From: Stenotrophomonas nematodicola | GTDB taxonomy: Bacteria > Pseudomonadota > Gammaproteobacteria > Xanthomonadales > Xanthomonadaceae | Assembly: GCF_009467805.1 (NCBI RefSeq) | Contig: NZ_WIAY01000001.1 | Span: forward strand, 562,982-626,981 | Direction of reading: 5' to 3' | DNA: 64,000 bases | Part shown: positions 28,594 through 38,080 of the stretch, piece after piece | Layout: every line of letters starts with the position of its first letter | Position numbering within the stretch: the first letter of the stretch is position 1 | The notes under the pieces: generated by a model | Seen by the model: the letters and a program-made list of their open reading frames with translations, nothing else | The model's database searches: none | What the model was told of the DNA's origin: nothing | Program-made: the position numbers and the translations under genes

Positions 28594-28727
28594 GTTTTCG
28601 GCAACGCACGGGGGGCCGCGCGCTCGCCGGGCTGGCACCATGCCATCGCCGCGCATTTAGCGCCCAGCACGCCGCGTGCACCCATCCGCGATAAACTGCG
28701 GTTTTCCCCCTGCAGGACCCGCCCCGG

Positions 28728-29615
28728 ATGAGCTCACGCCACACCCTTTCCGTCGCCCTGATCCAGGAGCGCAACCACGGTGACGCGGCCGCCAATCTGG
28801 CCGTGATCGAGACGCGCGTGGCTGAAGCGGCCGCCCAGGGTGCCAAGCTGATCCTGCTGCAGGAACTGCACAACGGCGCGTACTTCTGCCAGCACGAATC
28901 GGTCGATGAATTCGACCTGGCCGAACCCATCCCCGGCCCCAGCACCGAACGTCTGGGCGCATTGGCGAAAAAGCATGGCGTCGTCATCGTCGGTTCGCTG
29001 TTCGAGCGCCGCGCCGCCGGCCTCTATCACAACACGGCCGTCGTCTTCGAAAAGGACGGCACGCTGCTGGGCAAGTACCGCAAGATGCACATCCCGGACG
29101 ATCCGGGTTTCTACGAAAAGTTCTACTTCACCCCCGGCGACATCGGCTTCAAGCCGATCGACACCTCGGTGGGCCGCCTGGGCGTGCTCGTGTGCTGGGA
29201 CCAGTGGTATCCGGAAGCGGCGCGCCTGATGGCGCTGGCCGGCGCCGAGCTGCTGCTCTACCCCACCGCGATCGGCTGGGACCCGGATGACCAGCAGGAC
29301 GAACAGACCCGCCAGCGTGACGCGTGGGTGCTGAGCCACCGCGGCCATGCCGTCGCCAACGGCGTGCCGGTGCTGAGCTGCAACCGCGTCGGCCACGAGG
29401 CCTCGCCGCTGGGCGCCTCGGGCATCCGGTTCTGGGGCAACAGCCATGTGCTCGGCCCGCAGGGCGAGTTCATCGCCGAGGCCGGCACCGACCCGACCGT
29501 GCTGATCTGCGACGTGGACCTGCAGCGCAGCGAGCATGTCCGTCGGATCTGGCCGTTCCTGCGTGACCGCCGCATCGACGCCTACGGCGACCTGCTCAAG
29601 CGTTACATCGACTGA
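28728..29615 (+). CDS. aguB: N-carbamoylputrescine amidohydrolase
   Basis: Releases putrescine, CO2 and ammonia from N-carbamoylputrescine, completing the route begun by AguA. It is a 295-residue nitrilase-superfamily enzyme with the Glu-Lys-Cys triad visible in LQELHN (about residue 46), KYRKMHIPD (about 121) and VLVCWDQWYPE (about 158). A GATAAACT sequence about 40 bp upstream could be its -10 region. The next gene, a GNAT enzyme, begins 19 bases after its stop. Confidence 0.95.
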   Translation: MSSRHTLSVALIQERNHGDAAANLAVIETRVAEAAAQGAKLILLQELHNGAYFCQHESVDEFDLAEPIPGPSTERLGALAKKHGVVIVGSLFERRAAGLYHNTAVVFEKDGTLLGKYRKMHIPDDPGFYEKFYFTPGDIGFKPIDTSVGRLGVLVCWDQWYPEAARLMALAGAELLLYPTAIGWDPDDQQDEQTRQRDAWVLSHRGHAVANGVPVLSCNRVGHEASPLGASGIRFWGNSHVLGPQGEFIAEAGTDPTVLICDVDLQRSEHVRRIWPFLRDRRIDAYGDLLKRYID

Positions 29616-29634
29616 CCGCCCAGGCCTCTGACCC

Positions 29635-30171
29635 GTGACCGTGACCGTGCTGCTGCGCGACGCCAACGTTGCCGATATCCCGGCCATCACCGCCATCTAC
29701 GCGGTGGAAGTGACCGACTTCGTCAATACCTACGAGTACGACGTACCGGACATGGCGGAGATGCAGCGACGCATGCATGACATCGTGTCGCGCGGCTTCC
29801 CGTACCTCGTTGCAGAGGTCGATGGCCGGGTTGCCGGCTACGCGTATGCCAACACCTACCGCGGCCGCATCGCCTACCAGTGGACCGTGGAGAATTCGGT
29901 CTACGTGGATGCCGCGTTCCAGGGACACGGGGTCGGCACGGCCCTCATGCAGGGTCTGATCGACGCGTGCGTGGCGCGCGGCTATCGCCAGATGGTGGCG
30001 GTGATCGGCGAGCCGTCGAACACCGCCTCGATCAAACTGCACGAACGCTTCGGCTTCCACACCGTCGGCGTTTTCCGCGGCCTCGGCCGCAAGCATGGCC
30101 GCTGGCTGGACACCGTCCAGATGCAACGCGCGCTCGGCGATGGTGCCGACAGCGCCCCTTCGAATGAATGA
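29635..30171 (+). CDS. GNAT-family N-acetyltransferase (phosphinothricin acetyltransferase-like)
   Basis: A 178-residue acetyl-CoA-dependent acyltransferase. The acetyl-CoA loop QGHGVGTALMQGL and the later NTASIKLHERFGFHTVG segment are typical of the Pat/Bar subgroup. Substrate is unknown; members act on phosphinothricin, methionine sulfoximine or other amino compounds. The start is GTG at 29635, 19 bp after aguB, so it may be co-transcribed and could act on a polyamine, but that is speculation. Its end overlaps the potential upstream start of the TraB-family gene. Confidence 0.85.
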   Translation: MTVTVLLRDANVADIPAITAIYAVEVTDFVNTYEYDVPDMAEMQRRMHDIVSRGFPYLVAEVDGRVAGYAYANTYRGRIAYQWTVENSVYVDAAFQGHGVGTALMQGLIDACVARGYRQMVAVIGEPSNTASIKLHERFGFHTVGVFRGLGRKHGRWLDTVQMQRALGDGADSAPSNE

Positions 30172-30175
30172 TGCG

Positions 30176-31399
30176 ATGACTGATACCCAGATCGACGACA
30201 CCGGCGACACACTGTTCGCCGGCCAACCCGTGCGCGTGGTCGAACGCGACGGCGTGCGCTATACCCTGCTCGGCACCGCGCACGTCTCCCAGGCCAGTGT
30301 GGACGCGGTCGAGCGCGCGATCGGCAGCGGCCGCTTCGATGCGGTGGCCGTGGAGCTGGACGCGCAGCGCCTGCAGGCGCTGACCAACCCCGATGCGCTG
30401 GCCAAGCTGGATCTGGTCGAGGTGATCCGCAAGGGGCGTGTGGCGCTGTTCGCGGCCAACCTGGCCCTGGCCGCCTACCAGCGACGCCTGGCGGAGCAGC
30501 TGGGCATCGAACCGGGCGCGGAGCTCAAGCGGGCGGTCGCCCTGGCGAACGAGCGGCACCTGCCGGTGCACCTGATCGACCGCGAGGTCGGCCTGACCTT
30601 CAAGCGCGCCTCGCAGCGGCTGGGTTTCTTCGGCAAGATCAAGCTCGTTATGGGCCTGGGGGCCGGCCTGTTCGCCTCCGAGGACGTGGGCGAGGACGAG
30701 ATCGAAAAGCTCAAGCAGGGCGACATGCTCGAAGCCAGCTTCGGCGAGTTCGCCAGCGAAAGCCCGGCGCTGTACGAAACCATCATCGGCGAGCGTGACC
30801 GCTACATGGCCACCCGCCTGCGCGAGACCCACGATCCAGAGCAGCGCAACGTGCTGGCCGTTGTCGGTGCCGGTCACCTGGCCGGACTGGCGCGGTACCT
30901 GGAAAACGATACCGACGCGCCGGGCCCGCTGCGTGCGTCGCTGGAAGAGGTGCCGAAGAAGCGCAACATCCCCTGGATCACCCTGACCATCCTGGCGATC
31001 GTGCTGACCGGCATCGCCGTTGGCTTCTACCGGGGCGGCTTGGGCGTGGGTACCGAGCTGCTCGCGACGTGGGCGATGTACACCGGCGGCCTGGCCGGCC
31101 TGGGCTGTCTGTTGGCGGGGAGCCATCCGTTGAGCATCCTGACGGCGATCGTGGTCGCTCCGTTCAAGCCGTTCCGCCTGAGCATCCCCACCGGCGCGTT
31201 CTCGGCCCTGGTCGAAGCGCGCCTGCGCAAGCCGGCGTATGAGGACTTCCTCAAGCTCCGCGATGACGCCCAGAGCCTCAAGGGCTGGTACCGCAACCGC
31301 GTTACCCGGGTGGTGCTCACCTTCATGCTGACCAACATCGGCAGCATGCTGGGCCTGTGGCTGACCGGGTTCCAGGTGTGGCACAAGGTCGGCGGCTGA
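30176..31399 (+). CDS. TraB/PrgY-family membrane protein
   Basis: A 407-residue protein. Residues 1 to about 260 form a TraB domain with the conserved GTAHVS motif near residue 34, the VAVELD motif and GAGHLAG, which resemble erythromycin-esterase/EreA-like or Tiki-like metalloproteases. The C-terminal third holds three or four membrane segments. Enterococcal TraB/PrgY reduces peptide pheromone activity; the bacterial role here is not known. ATG 30176 is taken; ATG 30164 would add four residues and overlap the GNAT gene. Confidence 0.85.
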   Translation: MTDTQIDDTGDTLFAGQPVRVVERDGVRYTLLGTAHVSQASVDAVERAIGSGRFDAVAVELDAQRLQALTNPDALAKLDLVEVIRKGRVALFAANLALAAYQRRLAEQLGIEPGAELKRAVALANERHLPVHLIDREVGLTFKRASQRLGFFGKIKLVMGLGAGLFASEDVGEDEIEKLKQGDMLEASFGEFASESPALYETIIGERDRYMATRLRETHDPEQRNVLAVVGAGHLAGLARYLENDTDAPGPLRASLEEVPKKRNIPWITLTILAIVLTGIAVGFYRGGLGVGTELLATWAMYTGGLAGLGCLLAGSHPLSILTAIVVAPFKPFRLSIPTGAFSALVEARLRKPAYEDFLKLRDDAQSLKGWYRNRVTRVVLTFMLTNIGSMLGLWLTGFQVWHKVGG

Positions 31400-31412
31400 C
31401 CGCCACCGCGAG

Positions 31413-31447
31413 GTAGAGCCGAGCGTTGGTCGGCTGCCGTTGTTTTT
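31413..31447 (+). terminator. SMAG-type hairpin with T-run after the TraB-family gene
   Basis: GTAG-AGCCGA-GCGTTGG-TCGGCT-G is followed by CCGTTGTTTTT, so the SMAG element has the form of an intrinsic terminator. It starts 14 bp beyond the TraB-family stop codon. Confidence 0.65.
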
Positions 31448-31450
31448 CGG

Positions 31451-31475
31451 GGGGCCGGCCAACGGCCGGCACCCC
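31451..31475. repeat. GC-rich hairpin at the end of the RND operon
   Basis: Arms GCCGGCC and GGCCGGC around AAC, with flanking GGGG/CCCC pairing, lie six bases from the RND permease stop at 31482. On the minus strand it is followed by AAAAACA and not T, so it is more likely a protective 3' stem or REP relative than a terminator. Confidence 0.5.
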
Positions 31476-31481
31476 GTGGCA

Positions 31482-34400
31482 TCACGCCGCTTCGATCACC
31501 GCATCGCTGCCCTTCGGCGGCAATCCCCTCGCCCGCCGCACGAGGCCTGCAACCGCGCTGCTCAGGTCGTCCAGGATCGCGTAGATGGTCGGCAGGAACA
31601 GCAGGCTGACCACCGTGGAGAACGCCAGTCCACCGGCAATGGCACGTGCCATCGGGTAGTACGGCGGGCCGTTGCCGAGCAGCTGCGTGTCGGTCAGCGA
31701 GATCGGAATCATGGCCAGAATCGCCGTACCCATCGTCATCATGATCGGTCGCAGGCGCTCACGCGAGCCCTCCACCAGCGCCAGCGTGCGCCCTGCCCCG
31801 CGCCGGCGCAGGTTGTTGATGTGCTCGATCATCACAATGCCGTTGTTCACCACCACGCCCATCAGAACCAGGATGCCGATGAAGGACATGATTCCGAACG
31901 AGGTGCCGGTCAACCAGAACAGCCAGAACACACCGAAGATCGAGAACAGCACGCCGCTCATGATCGCCGCCGGGAACAGCAGCGACTCGAACACCGCCGC
32001 CATCACCACGTAGATCATCACCAGTGCGATCAGCAGGTTGAACATCATCTGCTGCATCGCCTCGTTGTCATCACCGTAGTCGCCGCCATCGAAGGTGAAG
32101 GTGTAGCCGGCCGGGAAGCTCATGGGCTTGAGCACCTCCTCCATCGCCTTGCGCCCTTCGGGCACCGTGACCTTCTCGGCAAGGTTCGCCTTGATGGTCA
32201 GCGTGGTCTGGCGGTTGGTGCGGCCGATCTGGGTCGCGGTCGGCTTGACCGTCACATCGACCAGGCTCAGCAGCGGCACCGAGCGGCCGTCACCGGTGCG
32301 AACGGTGAAGCTGGCCAGGTCTTCGGGACTGCTCTGCTCGGCACCGGCAAAGCGCACCCACACCGGCACTTCGGTATCGCCGCGACGGAACTCGCGCATG
32401 GGGGCGCCGCGCAGCGCCAGGCCGACAAAGCTCGCCACCTGCTCGGCATTGAAGCCGAAGGCGGCCGCACGCTCGCGGTCAACATGGATGGCCAGTTCGC
32501 TGCCCTTCTCGCCGTTGTCGATGCGCACATCGCGCAGCTCTGTGCGCTGGGCCAGCAGGGGCAGCACTTCCTCGCCGATCTCCTGGAGCATCTTGGTCGA
32601 ATCACCCACCAGCTGGACCTGCACCGACTGATTGCCGCCACCGCCGCCATCGCCGCCCTGGTTGCCGACGACGTAATCCGCACGTGCTGAACGCGGCAGG
32701 CCCTTGCGCAGCAGTTCCTGCACCGCAGGCAGGTTGTCGGCATGTTCGGTATCGAAGGTCACCGTGGTGCTGCTGCCTTCCTGCTCGCTATACCAGGAGT
32801 ACACCTGGGTGATGTGGAGCTTCTCGCGGTTCTCGTCGAGGTAGCGCTCCACCCGCGCCACTTCCTCGGACATCTGGACGTAGGTGTAGGCGCCCTTCCA
32901 GTTGTACCCGATGAAGATGTCCTTGCCGCCTTCGCCGCCGAACATGTCGATCTTGGTGAGTTTCATCGGCACCAGGCTGATCAGCACCACCAGGAAGATG
33001 CCGAACACGCTCCAGCCGCGGTGCTCCAGCGTCCACTGCAGGATGCGCGCATAGCGTCGCTGCAGGCGTGCGATCACGCCGGTCTCCGAATGCACCAGCT
33101 TGGGCGTCTTCATGCGCGCCGACAGCATCGGGATCAGGCTGACCGCGACCAGCCACGAGGCCAGCAGCGACACCGAGATGGTGATCGCGATCTGCGCCAT
33201 GAAGATGCTGATGTTGTTGGTTTCGCCGAACAGGTTCGGCACGAACACGATGCAGTGGCACAAGGTGCCGGCGCTCAGCGCGATGGCCACGTTGCGGGTG
33301 CCGATGATCGAGGCAAGCACCGGCTGGTCGGGCATGCGCTCGCGTTCCTGGTAGATGCTTTCCACCACGACCACGGCATTGTCCACCAGCATGCCCACTG
33401 CCAGCAGCAGGCCCATCATGGTGAGGATGTTGAGGGTGACCCCCGCGAAGTACATGAAGCCCAGGGTGATCACGAAACAGATCGGAATGGCCAGGGTGAC
33501 CATCAGCGTGGAGGGCCAGTGGCGCAGGAAGAAGAACAGCACCGTCACCGACAGCAGCAGGCCCACCGCACCGGCCTCGGCCAGCTCCAGCAGCGAGGAG
33601 GTGACCATCTTGCCCTGGTTGTCGATCACCTTGACCTGCACATCGCGCATCGATGACTGGCTGCGGATCGCTTCCACTTCGGCCAACGCCGCGCGCGACA
33701 CTTCCACCAGGTTGGCGCTGCGCTCCTTGTAGATGTCCAGGCCGATGGCGGGATTGCCATCCAGTCGTCGGCCAAAGTTCATCCGTGTCGGCTTCAGGCG
33801 TACCTCGGCGATGTCACCCAGGCGCAGGCCCTTGGTGTCGATCACCAGATCGCGCAGTTCCTGCAGGTCGGTGATCTCGCCGACCGGTTGGATGCGCACG
33901 CGCTGGCCGTTGTCGTCGATCTGCCCGGCCGAGATCGAGAAGTTCAGCGTGCGCAGGCGGTCGCTGAGGTCGTTGATGCTCAGGTTGTGCGCGGTCAGAC
34001 GGTCGGGACTGATCGCGATCTCGACTTCATTGGGGGGCGCGCCGGAAATATTGACGCGGGCGACGCCGGGAATGCGCTCCAGACGCCGCTTGAACTCGCG
34101 GTCGAGCATGTCGTACGCGCCGGTCAGGTCCGAGGTACTGGCCAGGCGCACCTTCAACACCGGGTCGTCGCTGCTGGACCACTTGAACACGTTGTAGCGT
34201 TGCAGGTCGTCCGGCAGGTCGGTGCGGATCGCGTCGATCCGCTCGCGCGCATCGGAGGCCGCGATGGCGATGTCGCGATCCCAGTCGGTGAACTCGATGA
34301 AGATGCTCGCGCCCTCGGAGGTGGCCGAGGAGCGCATGCGCTTGATTCCGGTCATCGTCGCCAGCGCTTCTTCGGTCGGGCGGATGATGTTGCGCTCCAC

Positions 34401-34574
34401 CTCTTCCGGGGTGGAACCGGTGTAAGGCACCTGGACGAACAGGAACGGGGCGGAGATGTCCGGCAGTGCCTCCAGCGGCAACCGGAACGAGGCGATCAGC
34501 CCCACCACCGCCAACGACACGAAACACATGATGGTGGTGATGGGACGACGGATGGAGAACTCGGCGACGCTCAT
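31482..34574 (-). CDS. RND efflux permease, second subunit
   Basis: A 1,030-residue inner-membrane proton-driven exporter of the AcrB/hydrophobe-amphiphile efflux superfamily with 12 membrane segments and two large periplasmic loops. In membrane helix 4 the motif reads GMLVDNAVVVVE near residue 396, so the second Asp of the classical proton-relay Asp-Asp pair is Asn. It starts within the last codons of the first permease (ATGA overlap), so adaptor, permease 1 and permease 2 form one operon. Two permeases may form a mixed trimer, as MdtB-MdtC do in E. coli. Substrate unknown. Confidence 0.9.
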   Translation of the reverse strand: MSVAEFSIRRPITTIMCFVSLAVVGLIASFRLPLEALPDISAPFLFVQVPYTGSTPEEVERNIIRPTEEALATMTGIKRMRSSATSEGASIFIEFTDWDRDIAIAASDARERIDAIRTDLPDDLQRYNVFKWSSSDDPVLKVRLASTSDLTGAYDMLDREFKRRLERIPGVARVNISGAPPNEVEIAISPDRLTAHNLSINDLSDRLRTLNFSISAGQIDDNGQRVRIQPVGEITDLQELRDLVIDTKGLRLGDIAEVRLKPTRMNFGRRLDGNPAIGLDIYKERSANLVEVSRAALAEVEAIRSQSSMRDVQVKVIDNQGKMVTSSLLELAEAGAVGLLLSVTVLFFFLRHWPSTLMVTLAIPICFVITLGFMYFAGVTLNILTMMGLLLAVGMLVDNAVVVVESIYQERERMPDQPVLASIIGTRNVAIALSAGTLCHCIVFVPNLFGETNNISIFMAQIAITISVSLLASWLVAVSLIPMLSARMKTPKLVHSETGVIARLQRRYARILQWTLEHRGWSVFGIFLVVLISLVPMKLTKIDMFGGEGGKDIFIGYNWKGAYTYVQMSEEVARVERYLDENREKLHITQVYSWYSEQEGSSTTVTFDTEHADNLPAVQELLRKGLPRSARADYVVGNQGGDGGGGGNQSVQVQLVGDSTKMLQEIGEEVLPLLAQRTELRDVRIDNGEKGSELAIHVDRERAAAFGFNAEQVASFVGLALRGAPMREFRRGDTEVPVWVRFAGAEQSSPEDLASFTVRTGDGRSVPLLSLVDVTVKPTATQIGRTNRQTTLTIKANLAEKVTVPEGRKAMEEVLKPMSFPAGYTFTFDGGDYGDDNEAMQQMMFNLLIALVMIYVVMAAVFESLLFPAAIMSGVLFSIFGVFWLFWLTGTSFGIMSFIGILVLMGVVVNNGIVMIEHINNLRRRGAGRTLALVEGSRERLRPIMMTMGTAILAMIPISLTDTQLLGNGPPYYPMARAIAGGLAFSTVVSLLFLPTIYAILDDLSSAVAGLVRRARGLPPKGSDAVIEAA

Positions 34575-37500
34575 GCCGGCTCCTGTGCGCTGCCGGCGGC
34601 ATGGCCGCGCGGTGCCCGCGTGAGGTGGCGGCCGCGTTCGCGGTAGTAGGCATCGCCGCGACGGTCGAGCAGGTCGTATACGACCGGAATCACCACCAGA
34701 GTCAGCAGGGTGGACACCAGCAGGCCGCCGATCACGGTGATGGCCATCGGTGCGCGCACCTCGGCACCCTCGCCCATCGCCACGGCCAGCGGCAGGAAGC
34801 CGAACAACGTGCACAGGGTGGTCATGATGATCGGGCGCAGGCGCGAACGGGCGCCCTCGACCAGGGCCTCCTGCTTGGGCACGCCGGCTTCGCGCAGCTG
34901 GTTGACCTTGTCGATCAGGATGATCGCGTTCTTGGTCACCAGACCCACCAGCAGGATGAGACCAATGAACACCACCACCGAGATCGGCTTGCCGGTGAGC
35001 ATCAGTGCCAGGATCGCACCGACCAGCGCCAGCGGGATGGTGAACAGGATGACAAACGGATGCAGCAGCGATTCGAACTGCGAGGCCATCACCAGATAGA
35101 CCAGGAAGATGGCCAGGCCGAAGGCGAAGATCAGCGAGCGCGCGGAATTGGCCAGCTCTTCGCCCTGCCCGCCGATGTGCATGCCCACACCGGCACCGAC
35201 CGGCTGCGCGGCGACCATTGCCTGTACTTCGCGCACCGCACCGCCGAGGTCGATGTCGCGCAGATTGGCCGACACCACCGCTACGCGGGTCTGATCGGCG
35301 CGATGGATCTCGCTGGGACCGTTGGTGGCGACCACCTCGGCCACCGCGTCCAGCGTGACCGGGCGGCTGCTGCCCGGGTTGACGATCAGGCGACGGATGC
35401 TGTCCACGCTGGCGCGGTCGCCTTCCTGCGCGCGGACCAGTACATCGATCTTGCGGTCGCGGAAACTGTAGCGGGTGGCAACGTCGCCACGCACTTTCTT
35501 GACCACCACGTCGGCGATCTGGCGCGTGGTCAGGCCCAGTGCGCCGGCGCGTTCCTGGTCGAAGCGGATCTGGATTTCCGGGAACCCTTCCTCGACCGTG
35601 GACTTCACGTCGGCGTAGTGCGGGTTGTTGCGCAGCATTGCCGCCAGTGCCTGGCCGGCACGCTCCAGCGTGGCCATGTCCTGGCCGCGCAGCTCCACTT
35701 CCAGCGGCGTGGAGAAGCTGAACAGTGCGGGACGCGCGAAATCGACCTGCACGCCGGGGTGCTGATTCATGGTGTCGCGCAGGCGTTCGGTGATCGCCGC
35801 TTCAGTACGCGCATCGCCTCCCCCCGCCATCACCACGGTCAGCTTGCCGATGTTTTCGCCGCTCTCGGTCGGGCTGGCATCCAGGCGCGTACCGCTGCCG
35901 CTGACGCCGTACAGCGACGCGATGCTGTCATCCCCGGCGTGTGCCAGCTGTACCTCGCGGACCAGCGCATCGGTCTGTTTGAGCGGCGTGCCGGCCGGCA
36001 GCTTGGCGGTCATCTCGAAGCGGTCCTGGGCCAGTTGCGGGATCAGGTCGGCACCGAGCATCGGCACCAGCGCGAGGGTCGCCAGGAAGGCGATCGCGGC
36101 CAGGCCGAGCACCTTGCCCGGATGCTGCAGGGCGTTGGGCAGCAACCGCAGATAGCCGCGCTCGGCGCCGGCGTAGGGCTTCATCGCCACATCGCTGGCC
36201 TTGCGCATCACCGGGCCGATCACGGCGACCAGCAGGCGCCAGACGCGGACCACGGCCCACGCCACGCCGAAGAAGCTCCAGCGCGCCAGCGTGCCGATAC
36301 CGCGACGGCCGCCTGCCACCGGCTTCAGCCAGCGACTCTCCGGCTGCCACGTGGCGTGCGCCGGCTCGGCCGGGAAGGCCAGCGGCGGGCGCCCCTTGAG
36401 CGAGCTCAACATCGGAATCAGGGTCATCGACACCAGCAGCGAGATCGCGATGGCGATCGCCACGGTCAGCGCTTGATCGCGGAACAGCTGGCCGGCGATC
36501 CCGTCGACGAACACCAGCGGCAGGAACACCGCAATGGTGGTCAGGGTCGAGGCCACCACCGCCATGCTCACTTCGCGGGTGCCGGCAATGGCCGCCTCGA
36601 GGATGCCCAGGCCACGCTCGCGCGCCTTGGCGATGCTCTCCAGCACCACGATGGAATCGTCCACCACCAGGCCCGTTGCCAGCGCCAGGCCGCCGAGTGA
36701 CATGACGTTCAGGCTCAGGCCCAACTGGCCCATGAAGAAGAACGTCGTGATGATCGACACCGGCAACGACAGGCTGATCACGAACGTGCTCCAGCCATCG
36801 CGCAGGAACATGAAGATGATCAGGATGGCCAGGATGCCGCCGATCACCGCGTCCTTCTTGACGTCGCTGATCGCATGCTCGATGAAGCGCGACTGGTCCT
36901 CGATGACGGTCAGCTGTGCGTCGCCGGGAATCTGGTCCTTGATCTGCTCCAGGCGCTTGCGCAGCGCTTCGGCAGTGGCCACGGTATTGGCGTCACCTTC
37001 CTTGTAGATCGCCAGCTCCACCGCCTCGCGACCGCCCAGGCGGATGATCGCCTCGCGTTCCTTGAAGCCCTGGCGAACGCTCGCGACGTCCTTCAGGCGC
37101 ACCGGCACGCCGTTGGCGATGTTGGTGGAGCTGGAACTGGATGCGCTCTGCGCGGCGGAGGCGGCGGCGATGGCCGCGTCCGAGCCGGTCGACGCCGCGA
37201 TGGCGAACATCTGCTGCATGGCCGCGTCGGCGGCGTTGCCGTTGCTGCTCTGGGTGGTCACCAGCAGGTTGCGGATGTCCTCCAGGTCGGCGAACTGGTT
37301 GACGGTGCGCACCAGATAGCGCTGCGAGCCCTCTTCCAGGCGCCCGCCGGAGATGTTGATGTTCTCTTCTTTGAGACGCTTGATGACGTTGTCGATGGGC
37401 AGGTTGAGCTGGGCCAGCTTCTGCTGGTCGATGTCGACCTGGATCTCGTCCTCCAGGCCGCCGCCTACCTTCACCGCCGCCACGCCGGTGACCGGTTCCA

Positions 37501-38080
37501 GCTTCTTCTTCAGGTCTTCATCGGCGTAGCGGCGCAGCTCGGTGAGCTGGCGCATCGCGTCGGCATCGGTGGCCGGATCGCTCTTGGCCGCAATCACCAG
37601 GCGCATGATCGGCGCGGTGGAGGGATTGAAGCGCAGCAGCACCGGTGCTTTCGCTTCCAGTGGCAGGTTCAGCGCCTCCATCTTGTCGCGCACCTCCAGG
37701 CTGGCCTGGTCCATGTTGGTGCCCCAGGCGAACTCCAGCACCACATCGCTCTGGCCGGTACGCGAGACCGACTTGAGCTTGCGCAGGCTCTTGACCACGC
37801 CGACGGCTTCTTCCACCGGCTCGGTGATCAGCGTTTCGATTTCCGCCGGTGCCGCACCGGTGTATTCGGTGCGCACGGTCAGTGTGGGATAGCTCAGGTC
37901 GGGCAGCAGGTTGACCTTGAGATTGCCCAGCGCGATGAAGCCGAACAGCAGCAGCGTGACGGTGAACATCGCGATGGTGACGCGGCGGCGGGTGGCGAAC
38001 TCCACCAGGCCGCCGCCGTGGGCACCCGGGCGATCGCCCGCGTGCGGGTCGTTGCCGTGGTCGTTGCCGGCCGACGTCAT
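34571..38080 (-). CDS. RND efflux permease, first subunit
   Basis: A 1,169-residue RND exporter, longer than the usual 1,030-1,050 because of a Gly/His-rich N-terminal extension of about 25 residues and an insertion rich in Ser/Ala near residue 310 (AASAAQSASSSSS). A second insertion follows membrane helix 6. The proton-relay pair is intact in GLVVDDSIVVLE near residue 472. Its start overlaps the adaptor stop and its end overlaps the second permease start, both by four bases. No outer-membrane channel gene is adjacent, so a TolC-type protein encoded elsewhere is presumably used. Confidence 0.9.
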   Translation of the reverse strand: MTSAGNDHGNDPHAGDRPGAHGGGLVEFATRRRVTIAMFTVTLLLFGFIALGNLKVNLLPDLSYPTLTVRTEYTGAAPAEIETLITEPVEEAVGVVKSLRKLKSVSRTGQSDVVLEFAWGTNMDQASLEVRDKMEALNLPLEAKAPVLLRFNPSTAPIMRLVIAAKSDPATDADAMRQLTELRRYADEDLKKKLEPVTGVAAVKVGGGLEDEIQVDIDQQKLAQLNLPIDNVIKRLKEENINISGGRLEEGSQRYLVRTVNQFADLEDIRNLLVTTQSSNGNAADAAMQQMFAIAASTGSDAAIAAASAAQSASSSSSTNIANGVPVRLKDVASVRQGFKEREAIIRLGGREAVELAIYKEGDANTVATAEALRKRLEQIKDQIPGDAQLTVIEDQSRFIEHAISDVKKDAVIGGILAILIIFMFLRDGWSTFVISLSLPVSIITTFFFMGQLGLSLNVMSLGGLALATGLVVDDSIVVLESIAKARERGLGILEAAIAGTREVSMAVVASTLTTIAVFLPLVFVDGIAGQLFRDQALTVAIAIAISLLVSMTLIPMLSSLKGRPPLAFPAEPAHATWQPESRWLKPVAGGRRGIGTLARWSFFGVAWAVVRVWRLLVAVIGPVMRKASDVAMKPYAGAERGYLRLLPNALQHPGKVLGLAAIAFLATLALVPMLGADLIPQLAQDRFEMTAKLPAGTPLKQTDALVREVQLAHAGDDSIASLYGVSGSGTRLDASPTESGENIGKLTVVMAGGGDARTEAAITERLRDTMNQHPGVQVDFARPALFSFSTPLEVELRGQDMATLERAGQALAAMLRNNPHYADVKSTVEEGFPEIQIRFDQERAGALGLTTRQIADVVVKKVRGDVATRYSFRDRKIDVLVRAQEGDRASVDSIRRLIVNPGSSRPVTLDAVAEVVATNGPSEIHRADQTRVAVVSANLRDIDLGGAVREVQAMVAAQPVGAGVGMHIGGQGEELANSARSLIFAFGLAIFLVYLVMASQFESLLHPFVILFTIPLALVGAILALMLTGKPISVVVFIGLILLVGLVTKNAIILIDKVNQLREAGVPKQEALVEGARSRLRPIIMTTLCTLFGFLPLAVAMGEGAEVRAPMAITVIGGLLVSTLLTLVVIPVVYDLLDRRGDAYYRERGRHLTRAPRGHAAGSAQEPA

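Noticed and set aside
30095..30175. Longer N-terminus for the TraB-family protein
   Set aside because: The frame extends upstream but entirely overlaps the GNAT coding region and adds no conserved residues.
31413..31475. Second efflux regulator or small gene between the TraB-family gene and the RND operon
   Set aside because: Only two hairpins fit into the 82 bp; no open frame with a start is present.
34601..36700. Plus-strand frame of 699 codons
   Set aside because: Antisense to the RND permease; extreme His/Gln content typical of shadow frames.
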